From contig JBBREM010000043.1 of the NCBI GenBank assembly GCA_038202925.1, forward strand, positions 1-19,898: a DNA stretch of 19,898 bases. Direction: 5' to 3'. The position numbers and the translations under genes were made by a program. This DNA comes from JAEVZK01 sp038202925 (GTDB lineage: Bacteria > Armatimonadota > Fimbriimonadia > Fimbriimonadales > Fimbriimonadaceae). Positions 7,090 through 15,181 of this stretch are shown here, in pieces; the stretch's first letter is position 1, and each line of letters begins with the position of its first letter. The notes under the pieces were generated by a model. The model ran no database searches and was not told the origin of the DNA. It saw only the letters and a program-made list of their open reading frames with translations.

Positions 7090-9414
7090 CTATTGCTTCT
7101 TGAGAGCTTCGACGGCGGCGGCGGCGCCCCGGCGCATGAAGTGCAGGCTCGATTTCGTCAGAGGCTCGATCACCGGCAACGCCCGCCTATCGCCGTAGGC
7201 GACCAGCGCATTCACCGCGCCCATGCGCGAGCCATAAGTGGGTTCTTGGGCGACAGTGTAGAGCGTATCAAACACGCGTCGTTCGCCCGAAGCATCTTTA
7301 AGCTGACCTAGAAGAAAAATCGCGTGATTCCGAAGCGGTTCGACCGCCATCGCCTTCACGAGGTCGAGGCACCGCTCCCGCGCCACGCTCTTGTTGTGCT
7401 CGGCCCACCAATCGAGCGCCGCGATCTTGAGCATTTCTCCTTGCGATTCCATCGACCTCGCCTTCATCGCCAGGCTCTCGTCTTTAGCAGCCTTGAGCAG
7501 CGGTTTGAGCGCTTGGAGCTGGATGAACTCGTTGGGATCGTCGTGCCACATCTTGTTCAGTTGCTCGACGGCCTTGGGCTCGCTCATGAACTTGCCAAGC
7601 GCGCTCACGGCATTAAAGGCGACGATTCGGTTCTCACCTTCGGTTAACTCGATGAGATAAGGCACGGCATTGGCTCTCAACGAGCCTATGAGGCGAGCTA
7701 GGACGAGCGGCGAGGATTCGTCCTTGGCCATGTCCAGCAGATCCTCGTCGCTTAACTTGTTTTCGATCCGCTCGAGCACGGTAAGCCGTCCGGCGACGTT
7801 GGGGCTAAGCCACCAAATCCGCTTGAGCACCCCCGGCCCTTGTGGGATGTCGTATCGTATTCGGCTCATCGTCTCGACACGGTAGTCGAGTACCGGAACG
7901 TAGTCGTCGAGCCCCTTTGCGTCGACGACCGTCTCGACGCCGGTTACGTGAACCGGGATATCCTTCTCGATGTCATTCCGCGAGAGAAACGATAGCTTCA
8001 TGTCGAGGTCAAACGTCGGCTCCGGCTGAGTGATAACGACACTTGCGCCTCGGCGCGTGACGGTGAAGGAGGGCACGGCAGCGGTGTAGAAGAATTGCTG
8101 GTTGAATTTCGAGAGATCCTTGCCCGAAACCCGCGACATCACGCCGAAGAAGTCTTCCGTCGTGACGTTCTTGTACTTGAATTCATTCAGGTACGCATTG
8201 ACGCCCTTCCAAAAGGTCTTCTCACCCAATTGGTTCATGAGGGTGAAAAGCCGGGCCGCCCCGCCGGGATAGATTTGCCCGTCGAACTGGTCGATCGGCT
8301 CCTTGTAGTCAAAGGAGACGACCGGGCGCTTGGTCCCCATCTGCGAGCCGATGGCGGATTGAAAAATGTCGTATCTGCCTTCGTCAAAAACTTCCGCGCC
8401 GTCGGCGGCGCGGAAGTAGAAGGGGGGCAGGAAGGTTGCGAAGCCCTCGTTGAGCCATGCGTGCCCCCAGTCGGAACACGTGACGGTGTCGCCAAACCAT
8501 TGGTGAGCAAGCTCGTGCGCGACGAGCCCGCGTGAATCCGCGATCGGGTTATTCTCGGGTTTGTGCAGCGTGTTGATCGTCTGCGTCACGCAGGTGACGT
8601 TCTCCATGCCGCCAAACATGAAATCGCCTACGGCGGCTTGGCTGAACTTGTCGTACGGGTATTTGAAGCCGGTGACCTTGTTGTAGGCGTCGATCATCTT
8701 ATCGGTCCCACTGAAAGCGGCGGCACCCCAGGTTTCCGTTCCCCGCGGCACGTACCACAGCACCGGCAGTCGGCCCACATGCTCGCGCCCTTCGCTATAG
8801 TCTCCGGCGACAAAGCTGATGAGGTAGGTCGACATTGGCTTGTCCATGAGCCAGTGGTAAGTCCAGACCGTCGGCTGCTTGTCGATGCCCAGCAGCTTGC
8901 CATTGCTCAACGCGTACTGCCCCGGAGGTACGTCGATAAAGCCTTCGAGGGTGGCGCGGTCGTCGGGCCAATCGTAGGTGGGCAGCCAATAGCGCGTGTC
9001 GACCATTTCACCTTGCGTGTAGACCATGCCGGTCTTTGCGGGATAAGCGTGTTCGCCGCTGACAAAGTAAACGCCGGCGCTCGGCATGCCGCTATAGACA
9101 ATCCTGACCTTGGCCTGCTTACCGGCTGTCGGCAGTTGAACCGTCAACTTCTCGCCGTCATGTTTGAAGGTGGTCGCCGTCCCGTCGACGGTCACTTGAT
9201 CGATATCGAGCGGTCCGCAATCGAACCAGACGCTGGTGCCGCCGGTCGGCGCAATGGTGTTGGTTACGTCGCCGTGGATCGTGCGCCGAGCCTCGTCGTA
9301 CGAGAGATGCCACCGCACGTCCAGGAGGTCGTAATTGTGGGGCTCGCGGCGTTGCGCGACGGAGATCGCGGCAAGGCTGGAAAGAAGCAGGGCGCAGAGC
9401 CGGCGGAGGTGCAT
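7090..9414 (-). CDS. Secreted M1-family metallo-aminopeptidase with C-terminal HEAT-like repeats
   Basis: 774 residues from ATG 9414. Residues 1-20 form a signal peptide (MHLRRLCALLLSSLAAISVA), so it acts outside the cytoplasm. The N-terminal beta domain is followed by the exopeptidase motif GGMEN at 268-272, the zinc site HELAH at 300-304 and the third ligand E323 in LNEGF, with exact HExxH-x18-E spacing. After the catalytic and helical parts, from about residue 590, there are HEAT/ARM-like helices with LARLIGSL, IVAFNAVSALGKF and GAVNALVAYGDRRALP. The frame continues to a methionine at 9513, but that stretch has no export signal and overlaps the upstream gene, so 9414 is preferred. The upstream small gene ends 20 bp before the start, so the two may share a transcript. 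Confidence 0.93.
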   Translation of the reverse strand: MHLRRLCALLLSSLAAISVAQRREPHNYDLLDVRWHLSYDEARRTIHGDVTNTIAPTGGTSVWFDCGPLDIDQVTVDGTATTFKHDGEKLTVQLPTAGKQAKVRIVYSGMPSAGVYFVSGEHAYPAKTGMVYTQGEMVDTRYWLPTYDWPDDRATLEGFIDVPPGQYALSNGKLLGIDKQPTVWTYHWLMDKPMSTYLISFVAGDYSEGREHVGRLPVLWYVPRGTETWGAAAFSGTDKMIDAYNKVTGFKYPYDKFSQAAVGDFMFGGMENVTCVTQTINTLHKPENNPIADSRGLVAHELAHQWFGDTVTCSDWGHAWLNEGFATFLPPFYFRAADGAEVFDEGRYDIFQSAIGSQMGTKRPVVSFDYKEPIDQFDGQIYPGGAARLFTLMNQLGEKTFWKGVNAYLNEFKYKNVTTEDFFGVMSRVSGKDLSKFNQQFFYTAAVPSFTVTRRGASVVITQPEPTFDLDMKLSFLSRNDIEKDIPVHVTGVETVVDAKGLDDYVPVLDYRVETMSRIRYDIPQGPGVLKRIWWLSPNVAGRLTVLERIENKLSDEDLLDMAKDESSPLVLARLIGSLRANAVPYLIELTEGENRIVAFNAVSALGKFMSEPKAVEQLNKMWHDDPNEFIQLQALKPLLKAAKDESLAMKARSMESQGEMLKIAALDWWAEHNKSVARERCLDLVKAMAVEPLRNHAIFLLGQLKDASGERRVFDTLYTVAQEPTYGSRMGAVNALVAYGDRRALPVIEPLTKSSLHFMRRGAAAAVEALKKQ

Positions 9415-9434
9415 GTTGTAAAGGATAGCGTGAA

Positions 9435-9776
9435 CTACAGCGGTTGCTCGCTCGCAGGTACCAATACAGTTAGGGCGTGGGTAAGAAATTTCTCGGCGGC
9501 GAGGGTGTGCCACCGGATGTGGGCGAGCTCAGCCTCCAGCTCTCGCAGGTGAGTTGCCGTGTCCTCCCCGCTCAACGCGGCGGGGACGAGCACCGCGCGG
9601 ATCCGCTCAGCCGCCTGGAGGAGATCGTGGATGTCGACGGCGATGCCTTCAACCGACTCGGCGTCGTAACCCGCCGCGCGGATGCGGTCCTGAAGGTCTT
9701 CGCCCAATCGCCAAAACTCCGGCACCATCGGATCGGTGCTGCCTTCATTCGGATCTGGCCCAAGATCGCTGCTCAC
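9435..9776 (-). CDS. Small helical protein of unknown function
   Basis: 113 residues, acidic and probably all helical, with long amphipathic stretches (LGEDLQDRIRAAGYD, DIHDLLQAAERIRAV, LRELEAELAHIRWHTLAAEKFL). There is no signal peptide, membrane segment or recognised motif. It lies 20 bp upstream of the aminopeptidase gene in the same direction and is divergent from the LuxR-type regulator gene, with 113 bp between starts. Other frames here also stay open, so the evidence for coding is position, protein-like composition and tight spacing rather than homology. Confidence 0.6.
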   Translation of the reverse strand: MSSDLGPDPNEGSTDPMVPEFWRLGEDLQDRIRAAGYDAESVEGIAVDIHDLLQAAERIRAVLVPAALSGEDTATHLRELEAELAHIRWHTLAAEKFLTHALTVLVPASEQPL

Positions 9777-9810
9777 GTCTCATTTTGTTCAAAATCCGCG
9801 ATAGGGCAAC

Positions 9811-9830
9811 ATTTGCGCAAATAATTTGCG
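9811..9830. promoter_or_regulatory. Candidate operator: perfect 12-bp palindrome plus a half-site
   Basis: ATTTGCGCAAAT at 9811-9822 is a perfect palindrome. The half-site ATTTGCG recurs at 9824-9830, 13 bp further on. It lies between the divergent small gene (start 9776) and the LuxR-type gene (start 9890), where a dimeric regulator could control one or both; autoregulation by the LuxR-type protein is a guess. Confidence 0.45.
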
Positions 9831-9889
9831 TATCTTACGTGGGTACCCTCGCCAAAAGAATCTTTTTGAGGTTATCCTCTAGTGAAGTC

Positions 9890-10495
9890 ATGCGCATAGC
9901 TCTTTGTTGCAAGGAACCGCTCTTCTGCCAGGCACTGGCGAGCCTGCTTAGTCATGAAGGCAATTTCGACGTTGTCGCCTGTGAGCCCAATGCCCGTTCC
10001 TCGGTGACGGCCGCCAAGGATCATCGCGCGCAGGTCATCCTGATCGATTCGCAGGGGCTTGATAGCCGGGAGCTCGAGTTTCTCATGGGCGCGCGCGCCT
10101 ACGGCGAATTCGGTGTCGGCATCCTTAGCGCCGAAAACGAGAATTTCGCCGATTCGGGCGTGGATCAAGTCTTTAAGCGCAGCGGCACCGCGAATTCTCT
10201 GATCAAAGGGATACGCGAGATCGGCGGGCGCTTCGTCCGGGCGACAACCGGCCGCACCCAGGAGTCTCGGCGAACCTACGACAACCCGTTCGATCTCTCT
10301 CGCCGCGAGTTCGAGGTTGCCTCGCTTGTTGCGAAGGGCTTCTCCAACCGGAAGATCAGCGAGGCGGTCACCCTGAAAGAACAGAGCGTCAAGAATCTGG
10401 TGAGCGTTATCATGCGCAAACTCAAATGCGAGAATCGCGTACAGGTCGCTCTGCGGCTTTCGCAAGCACGGATCGAAGCGACAAGCAACGGTTGA
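9890..10495 (+). CDS. LuxR/NarL-type response regulator with degenerate receiver domain
   Basis: 201 residues from ATG 9890. Residues 1-112 have the receiver layout (MRIALCCKEPLFCQALASLL, then VILIDSQG and VFKRSG), giving D53 as possible phosphoacceptor and K97 as the switch lysine. The acidic pair normally found at the end of the first strand is replaced by C7, K8 and E9, so ordinary magnesium-dependent phosphorylation is doubtful. The LuxR-type helix-turn-helix is at about 136-195 (LSRREFEVASLVAKGFSNRKISEAV). The frame is open further upstream, but that part does not look like a receiver. No sensor kinase gene is nearby. The stop overlaps the probable start of cdsA in TTGA, which suggests coupled translation. 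Confidence 0.9.
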   Translation: MRIALCCKEPLFCQALASLLSHEGNFDVVACEPNARSSVTAAKDHRAQVILIDSQGLDSRELEFLMGARAYGEFGVGILSAENENFADSGVDQVFKRSGTANSLIKGIREIGGRFVRATTGRTQESRRTYDNPFDLSRREFEVASLVAKGFSNRKISEAVTLKEQSVKNLVSVIMRKLKCENRVQVALRLSQARIEATSNG

Positions 10496-11328
10496 AACAG
10501 CGCATCCTGACCGCTGCCTTGCTCATACCGCCAGTTTTGCTGGCGGTTTTTCTTTCTAGCTTCTACTTCCTCTACGTCGCCGCAATCGGGGTCTTTCTGG
10601 TCGGATACGTGGAACTGCGAGCCCTATCTGGCGCACCTTGGCGCGGGCTTCCACTGATTGGGATCGTTCTGTTCGCGAGCACATTCCCCGTTTGGGCCCA
10701 AATGCACTCTGCTGAAGCTTGGCCGTTCCTCTACCAAAACAGCCCATTGGTAGGCCACACGATTTGCGTAGTTGCATCCATTGTGGGAAGCCTCGGGGCG
10801 CTGTATGTCGCGCGGGGTGGTCGGGGGGCGGCACTGGCCGAATTGGTCTCGCTTTGGGTCGCCGCTCCGCTCGTTAGTCTCGTCCTCCTCAAGTTCCCAT
10901 ATGTGAGAAGCGGGCCGCTGTTTGACTGGGACACACCAATACTTCTCGCGCTCATCCCGATATGGATCGGCGACACCCTCGCCATCTTCGCCGGCAAAGC
11001 ATTTGGCAAACACCTCATGGCACCGAAGATCAGTCCCAAAAAGACCTGGGAAGGCGGTCTCGCCAACCTTCTAGGCTGCCTCGGCGGGGCCATCGGCGTC
11101 GCCCTGCTGATCGGGCAGCCGATGATCGTCGGCGTTCTCGTCGGACTCGCGACCGGCATCCTCGGTCAGCTCGGCGATCTGCTCGAGAGCGCGATGAAGC
11201 GATCAGCGAGGGTGAAGGACAGCGGCACCCTCCTGCCTGGGCACGGCGGTCTGCTCGACCGCATCGACTCGATACTCCTCTCCGCCCCGGCGGTGGCCCT
11301 GATCGTCGTTATGCTGGGCAAGATTTGA
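10492..11328 (+). CDS. cdsA: Phosphatidate cytidylyltransferase
   Basis: Inner-membrane enzyme making CDP-diacylglycerol from phosphatidate and CTP, the branch point to all phospholipids. It is 278 residues with several membrane helices. The C-terminal family signature is clear: KISPKKTWEGG, GQLGDLLESAMKRSARVKDSG, then LPGHGGLLDRIDS. I place the start at TTG 10492 because the sequence after it, KQRILTAALLIPPVLLA, is the typical CdsA N-terminus and the codon overlaps the preceding stop (TTGA). An in-frame ATG at 10426 would add 22 polar residues and overlap the regulator gene by 70 bp. cdsA usually follows uppS or frr; here it follows a transcription regulator, which is unusual. Confidence 0.94.
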   Translation: MKQRILTAALLIPPVLLAVFLSSFYFLYVAAIGVFLVGYVELRALSGAPWRGLPLIGIVLFASTFPVWAQMHSAEAWPFLYQNSPLVGHTICVVASIVGSLGALYVARGGRGAALAELVSLWVAAPLVSLVLLKFPYVRSGPLFDWDTPILLALIPIWIGDTLAIFAGKAFGKHLMAPKISPKKTWEGGLANLLGCLGGAIGVALLIGQPMIVGVLVGLATGILGQLGDLLESAMKRSARVKDSGTLLPGHGGLLDRIDSILLSAPAVALIVVMLGKI

Positions 11329-11389
11329 CGCGGCACCGCTGTGAGGGCCTGTCGGAAGCGGACAATTCTCGGGTCACGATGACCAACCC

Positions 11390-11438
11390 CTACTTGTCAT
11401 CCTGAAAGTGAGCTGGCGAACTGAAAGGATCTACTTGT
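11390..11438 (+). repeat. Dispersed repeat copy (GTCATCCTG...AAGGATCT type) with flanking 8-bp direct repeats
   Basis: GTCATCCTG at 11396 and AAGGATCT ending at 11432 bound a 37-bp unit with inverted ATCCT/AGGAT ends. CTACTTGT occurs at 11390-11397 and again at 11431-11438, flanking the unit like a target duplication. From memory, TTGTCATCCTGAGCGAAGCG is the start of a repeat seen between genes in many bacteria; this copy is degenerate. A second copy lies in the opposite direction at 11737-11781. Confidence 0.6.
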
Positions 11439-11676
11439 AGTAAATTTGTGCGTAGATGAAAGACTCGCCGTTGGCCTTGACGATCCATAGCAGGTCGGGC
11501 TCCTCGTCAACGAAACGCGAGTGCGACCACACCGTGCTGTCGCCTCGGCGCATATACCGCCGTAGCAATCTCTTGGCCTCGGCTCTTGCCTCCTTGTAGG
11601 TCGCGGCGCTGCCTGTGGCGAGCGGGTTGCGGGTTCCAAATTGGTCGCGTATGAGTATGAGTATGAGTATGGTCAA
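11431..11676 (-). CDS. Small protein of unknown function
   Basis: 81 residues from TTG 11676. AAGGAG lies 9 nt upstream of this TTG, a near-perfect ribosome binding site that decides the start; a GTG further up at 11748 sits inside a dispersed repeat and is less likely. The first residues (MTILILILIRD) come from the hexanucleotide repeat at 11649-11672. The remainder looks like a small soluble domain: a basic helix (TYKEARAEAKRLLRRYMRR), then DSTVWSHSRF, DLLWIVKANG and a C-terminal FIYAQIYYK. I do not recognise a family. It lies between two inverted copies of a dispersed repeat, and its stop codon overlaps the edge of one of them. Confidence 0.5.
   Translation of the reverse strand: MTILILILIRDQFGTRNPLATGSAATYKEARAEAKRLLRRYMRRGDSTVWSHSRFVDEEPDLLWIVKANGESFIYAQIYYK
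11649..11672. repeat. Hexanucleotide microsatellite (GTATGA, four copies)
   Basis: Three perfect GTATGA units and a fourth ending in GG, 24 bp in all. On the minus strand they encode alternating isoleucine and leucine just after the start of the small protein. A six-base unit keeps the frame, so copy-number change would only lengthen or shorten the hydrophobic stretch. Confidence 0.85.
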
Positions 11677-11685
11677 TAGACTAGA

Positions 11686-11691
11686 CTCCTT
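11686..11691 (-). promoter_or_regulatory. Ribosome binding site AAGGAG of the small unknown gene
   Basis: AAGGAG on the minus strand, 9 nt before TTG 11676. Most genes here have only weak Shine-Dalgarno matches, so this strong one is the main reason for choosing the TTG start. Confidence 0.6.
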
Positions 11692-11736
11692 GCGCGTTCC
11701 AGACGGCCCTAACGACAAACAAAAAGCTCCAGTGGC

Positions 11737-11781
11737 AGATCCTTGCACTCGCGCTCGTCCCTCGCGCAGTTCCAGGATGAC
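11737..11781 (-). repeat. Second copy of the GTCATCCTG...AAGGATCT dispersed repeat, inverted
   Basis: Read on the minus strand, a 45-bp unit begins GTCATCCTGGAACTG and ends GTGCAAGGATCT, matching the ends of the 37-bp copy at 11396-11432 with a different middle. The two copies point towards each other and enclose about 300 bp with the small unknown gene. Confidence 0.55.
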
Positions 11782-11811
11782 TTGACACAGTTCACCGGCG
11801 GGACGCCGATG

Positions 11812-14800
11812 CTATTTCCGCTTCGAGCCCTCCGCAGTTGTCGTCGTGACTGCCGCTGGGATCGGCTTGAGGCTGTACTTTGCCAGCACCGCGTTGAATG
11901 TCACTAGGTCCTTGGAGTTCAACGCCGTCCATGACGCGTTCGCCGTCTGCATGTCGGCCAAGGCCGACATACAGGCGCGGGCGGTTGGCTCGTTGGGGGC
12001 CATGTCTCCGCTTTCCAGGTTATTCAGCTCGCGGATCAACGCCGAATTCGCCGATGCAAAGGTCGCGACCGTGGCGCTGCCGCCTCCGCCTCCCCCAAAT
12101 CGACGGCCACCGCCGCTCGATCCCGCGAGAGCGACAAGCTTCGTGTCGAAGTCGTTGGCCGCCTTCGAGACTTCTTCCGCCGGAGTGGCCTTCAGGATGT
12201 CGGCGATTGTGGCCCGCATAGCCGCCACCTGTTGACGCGCTTCCCAGGTCTGCCTCGCGCCTTCGTACAGCTTCATCTGCAAATCGGTCTGCACCTTAAG
12301 GTCAGCCGCGCCGGCCGGCGATCGTGGGTCGTTCCGCACCGTTACCGTCTGCTTGTAGACCTCGCCAGCCACCGTCAAAGCGACCGTGTACGCGCCCGGC
12401 GCGACCAGCGGCCCCTCCGGCGAGGCGGGCGTTTCGCCCGGATTGGCGTTTATCTCGTAGCTGTGGTTCGTGGTGACCGGATTGTCGTACCGCAGATTCC
12501 AGTTGATGCGGTTCGTGCCCAGCGCCGTCGGCATCGGCTTCGGCACCTCGACCCAGAAGTCGGGAATAGGAGGGGCCGATTCGCCAAGAGGCGGCACCGC
12601 CGCGCTCGACATGTGACGAATCACCCGTCCAGAAGAGTCACTAACCTCAAGCGAGATGTCCCCCTTCGGGTGCGCCCCGAGATAGTAATAGATCACCGCG
12701 CCCAGAGGCGGATTCAACGCATGAGGCACCTCAGGCGGGAAGGGGGTGTCGCCGTTCACATTGCGCCGCACACGAACCGCGTCTGCCGGCTTAAACAGAT
12801 GGGCAGGCTCGGAAGCAATCGCCGGCGTGATCTCGCGCAGCGGCGAAATGTCGTCGAGGATCCAGAAGCTGCGGCCATAGGTACCCACGACCAGGTCGTT
12901 GTCCTTCACCACCATGTCGCGGTAGGACGTGTTCGGTGAATTCAGCGCCAGCGATTGCCAGTTGTCGCCGTCGTTGAACGAGACGTACACGAAATTCTCG
13001 GTCCCGGCAAAGATGAGACCCTTCTTCTTCGTATCAGCTCGGATAACCCGCGCGAAAGCGCCGTTGGGCATTTCGGTGGGTAGGCCGTTGACGATCTTCG
13101 TCCACGTCTTGCCGAAGTCATGCGTGCGATAGAAGCACGGCGCGTAGTCGCCGGTGCTGTGATAGTCGATCGCCACGTATGCCGTCCCCGCATCCTGGTG
13201 CGAGGCGTCGATCGCGCTGATGTCAGCTCTCGTCGGGTTCGTGAGGCCGGGAATCGTAACGTCTTCCCAGGTCTTGCCATGATCTTGGGTCACCTTGATC
13301 AGCCCGTTGTTCGTGCCGACCCAGATGATGTTGCCGTTGACCGACGATGGCGAGAAGCTCTCGATCGTGCCTCCAGGTCCAGGCGAAGCCTGCGGCTCGC
13401 CTTCGACGCCTTCAAATTGATCCTCGTCCTCATCGGGAGCGATTGAGCCGCCGCGCCCTGGGCGCGCTGCGGTCGCGGCCTTCGGGGGCGTAACCCCTTT
13501 GGGATAACCAAGGTCGGGGCTCAGCTTTTTCCAGTGCTTACCGCCGTCGGTAGTCGACATCAAATATTGGAAGCCCGCGAACAGCTCACGCGGATTAGTC
13601 GGGGAAAACGACAGCGGCTGATTTCCGACCTTGCGCAGGCCGGCGGCGCGCTCCACGCTCGGGCTGATGTCGATCCACTGCCCGCTCGGGTAGGTCGTCT
13701 TGATGATCCCGCCCGACGGACCGCCGGCATAGCTGATCTTGGGGTTCAGCGGGTCGGCGACGATCGAGCCGAACTCGTAGCCCGGGTGCGGCAGCCATTC
13801 CAGCGGCGTCACCGCACCGAGGTTGCCGCGGCTGCTGGTACCGATGCTGCCACTGTCCTGCTGGGTGGCATAGATCCAATACGGAAATTGGTTGTCGACC
13901 GAGATGTGATACACCTGCGCGGTCGGCTGGTTGTACCAGGAGCTCCACGTCAAGCCGCCATCAAGGGAGATCGTGCCTCCCTGATCGGTGCCAAAGAAGA
14001 GCCGGTTGCCATCGGTAGGATCGAGCCACATCTGCTGAGGGTCGTCGCCACCAGGCGCGCCCTTGAAGCCGGTAAACGTCTCGCCGCCATCGCGAGAGAC
14101 GTAGCTGCAGGTGTTGACCACATAGACTAGGTCGGGATTCTTCGGATTCACATAGACACCGCAGTTATAGCCGCCCTGGCCGTTGCGAACACGTTGGTCT
14201 TTGGCATCCATTTGACGCCAGGTCGCGCCGCCGTCGTCGCTTCGGTACAGGCCCGAATTGCCGACGATGAACATCCGCTGAGAATGCGTTCCGTTCGCGA
14301 TGGCGACGCAGGTGCGTCCCGAAAGCGCGGGCAGTCCTCCTCCCGTGATTTCCTTCCAAGTCAATCCCTCATCAGTCGATTTGAAGAGGGCCGTGCCCTT
14401 GGCGATCGGTCCTGTCGGGGCGGTGCCTCCAGCCCCCGCTCCGCCGCCACGCCCGCCGCTGCCGGAGTTGTAATGCCGCACCGTCGTTGCGAGCATCACC
14501 TTGGGATTGTCGCTCGCCCAAGTGATCTTCTGCGCGCCGGTTTGGTTATCCAAGTAGAGCGTTTTCGTCCAAGTCTTGCCGCCGTCGGTGCTGCGGTAGA
14601 TGCCGCGGTCCTCGTTCAGCGTGCGGATATTGCCTTGCGCCGCCACCATCACCAGGTTCGGATCGTGAGGGTCGACAAGAATGCTCGGTATCTGGCGAGT
14701 GTTCTCCAGGCCCAAGTGCTGCCAGGTCTTCCCCGCATCGGTCGACTTGTAGACGCCGTTGCCCTCATTGATGCCCGCGCCCGCCACCAGATCGCCCATC

Positions 14801-15123
14801 CCGACATAGATGACATTCGGATCTGATGGGGCTACTTCGATCGAGCCGACTGACGATGCCTCCTTGATGGAGTCGAAGATCGGATACCAGGTCGCGCCCG
14901 CGCTCGTGGTCTTCCACACGCCGCCTACTGGCATCCCCATGTAGAACGTCCCCGGCTGTCCGATCACGCCCGATACGGCGGCTACCCGTCCGCCGCGGAA
15001 GGGTCCGACGTTCCGCCAAACCAGGCCCGAATAGAGGCCTGGATCGACGGTCTGCGCCAGCGCATTGGCCATTCCGAGGGCAGCGATGAGGAGGCAAATG
15101 GTGGGCTTTTGAAGCGAAATCAT
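11812..15123 (-). CDS. Secreted sortilin/BNR-type beta-propeller protein (VPS10-like, annotated as glycosyl hydrolase in relatives)
   Basis: 1103 residues. ATG 15123 is chosen because GAGG lies 7 nt upstream and a signal peptide follows directly (MISLQKPTICLLIAALGMA, cut after ALAQ at 24). About eleven Asp-box motifs are spread over the first two-thirds: STDAGKTW, STDGGKTW, STDEGLTW, SDDGGATW, SRDGGETF, SLDGGLTW, TTDGGKHW, TQDHGKTW, THDFGKTW and weaker ones such as TTSAGATW and SFNDGDNW. These indicate one or two large beta-propellers like sortilin or xyloglucanase-type proteins. A beta-sandwich-like part follows (INWNLRYDNPVTTNHSYEIN, then GPLVAPGAYTVALTVAG), then a helical tail with a glycine-rich insert (RRFGGGGGG). 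A second glycine-rich loop lies in the propeller. Relatives are common in Acidobacteriota and similar phyla. No catalytic residues can be assigned, so enzymatic activity is uncertain. Confidence 0.92.
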   Translation of the reverse strand: MISLQKPTICLLIAALGMANALAQTVDPGLYSGLVWRNVGPFRGGRVAAVSGVIGQPGTFYMGMPVGGVWKTTSAGATWYPIFDSIKEASSVGSIEVAPSDPNVIYVGMGDLVAGAGINEGNGVYKSTDAGKTWQHLGLENTRQIPSILVDPHDPNLVMVAAQGNIRTLNEDRGIYRSTDGGKTWTKTLYLDNQTGAQKITWASDNPKVMLATTVRHYNSGSGGRGGGAGAGGTAPTGPIAKGTALFKSTDEGLTWKEITGGGLPALSGRTCVAIANGTHSQRMFIVGNSGLYRSDDGGATWRQMDAKDQRVRNGQGGYNCGVYVNPKNPDLVYVVNTCSYVSRDGGETFTGFKGAPGGDDPQQMWLDPTDGNRLFFGTDQGGTISLDGGLTWSSWYNQPTAQVYHISVDNQFPYWIYATQQDSGSIGTSSRGNLGAVTPLEWLPHPGYEFGSIVADPLNPKISYAGGPSGGIIKTTYPSGQWIDISPSVERAAGLRKVGNQPLSFSPTNPRELFAGFQYLMSTTDGGKHWKKLSPDLGYPKGVTPPKAATAARPGRGGSIAPDEDEDQFEGVEGEPQASPGPGGTIESFSPSSVNGNIIWVGTNNGLIKVTQDHGKTWEDVTIPGLTNPTRADISAIDASHQDAGTAYVAIDYHSTGDYAPCFYRTHDFGKTWTKIVNGLPTEMPNGAFARVIRADTKKKGLIFAGTENFVYVSFNDGDNWQSLALNSPNTSYRDMVVKDNDLVVGTYGRSFWILDDISPLREITPAIASEPAHLFKPADAVRVRRNVNGDTPFPPEVPHALNPPLGAVIYYYLGAHPKGDISLEVSDSSGRVIRHMSSAAVPPLGESAPPIPDFWVEVPKPMPTALGTNRINWNLRYDNPVTTNHSYEINANPGETPASPEGPLVAPGAYTVALTVAGEVYKQTVTVRNDPRSPAGAADLKVQTDLQMKLYEGARQTWEARQQVAAMRATIADILKATPAEEVSKAANDFDTKLVALAGSSGGGRRFGGGGGGSATVATFASANSALIRELNNLESGDMAPNEPTARACMSALADMQTANASWTALNSKDLVTFNAVLAKYSLKPIPAAVTTTTAEGSKRK

Positions 15124-15159
15124 GGTGAATCCTCGCCGGGGCAACTCCGGCATCGAACC

Positions 15160-15165
15160 TATAAT
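15160..15165 (+). promoter_or_regulatory. Candidate -10 box upstream of the UbiB-type gene
   Basis: TATAAT on the plus strand in the 58-bp gap between two divergent genes. Transcription from it would begin near 15172, leaving only about 10 nt before the TTG start. No convincing -35 is seen at normal distance, so this is weak. Confidence 0.3.
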
Positions 15166-15181
15166 ACGATAGCTATCCCAA

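Noticed and set aside
8563..9552. 329-codon open frame on the plus strand opposite the aminopeptidase
   Set aside because: It is antisense to the M1 aminopeptidase, which has an intact zinc site and signal peptide; the antisense translation shows no domain or export signal.
9554..9889. Upstream extension of the LuxR-type regulator
   Set aside because: The frame is open, but the extra residues are Arg/Pro-rich and lie opposite another gene; the receiver-like sequence begins at ATG 9890.
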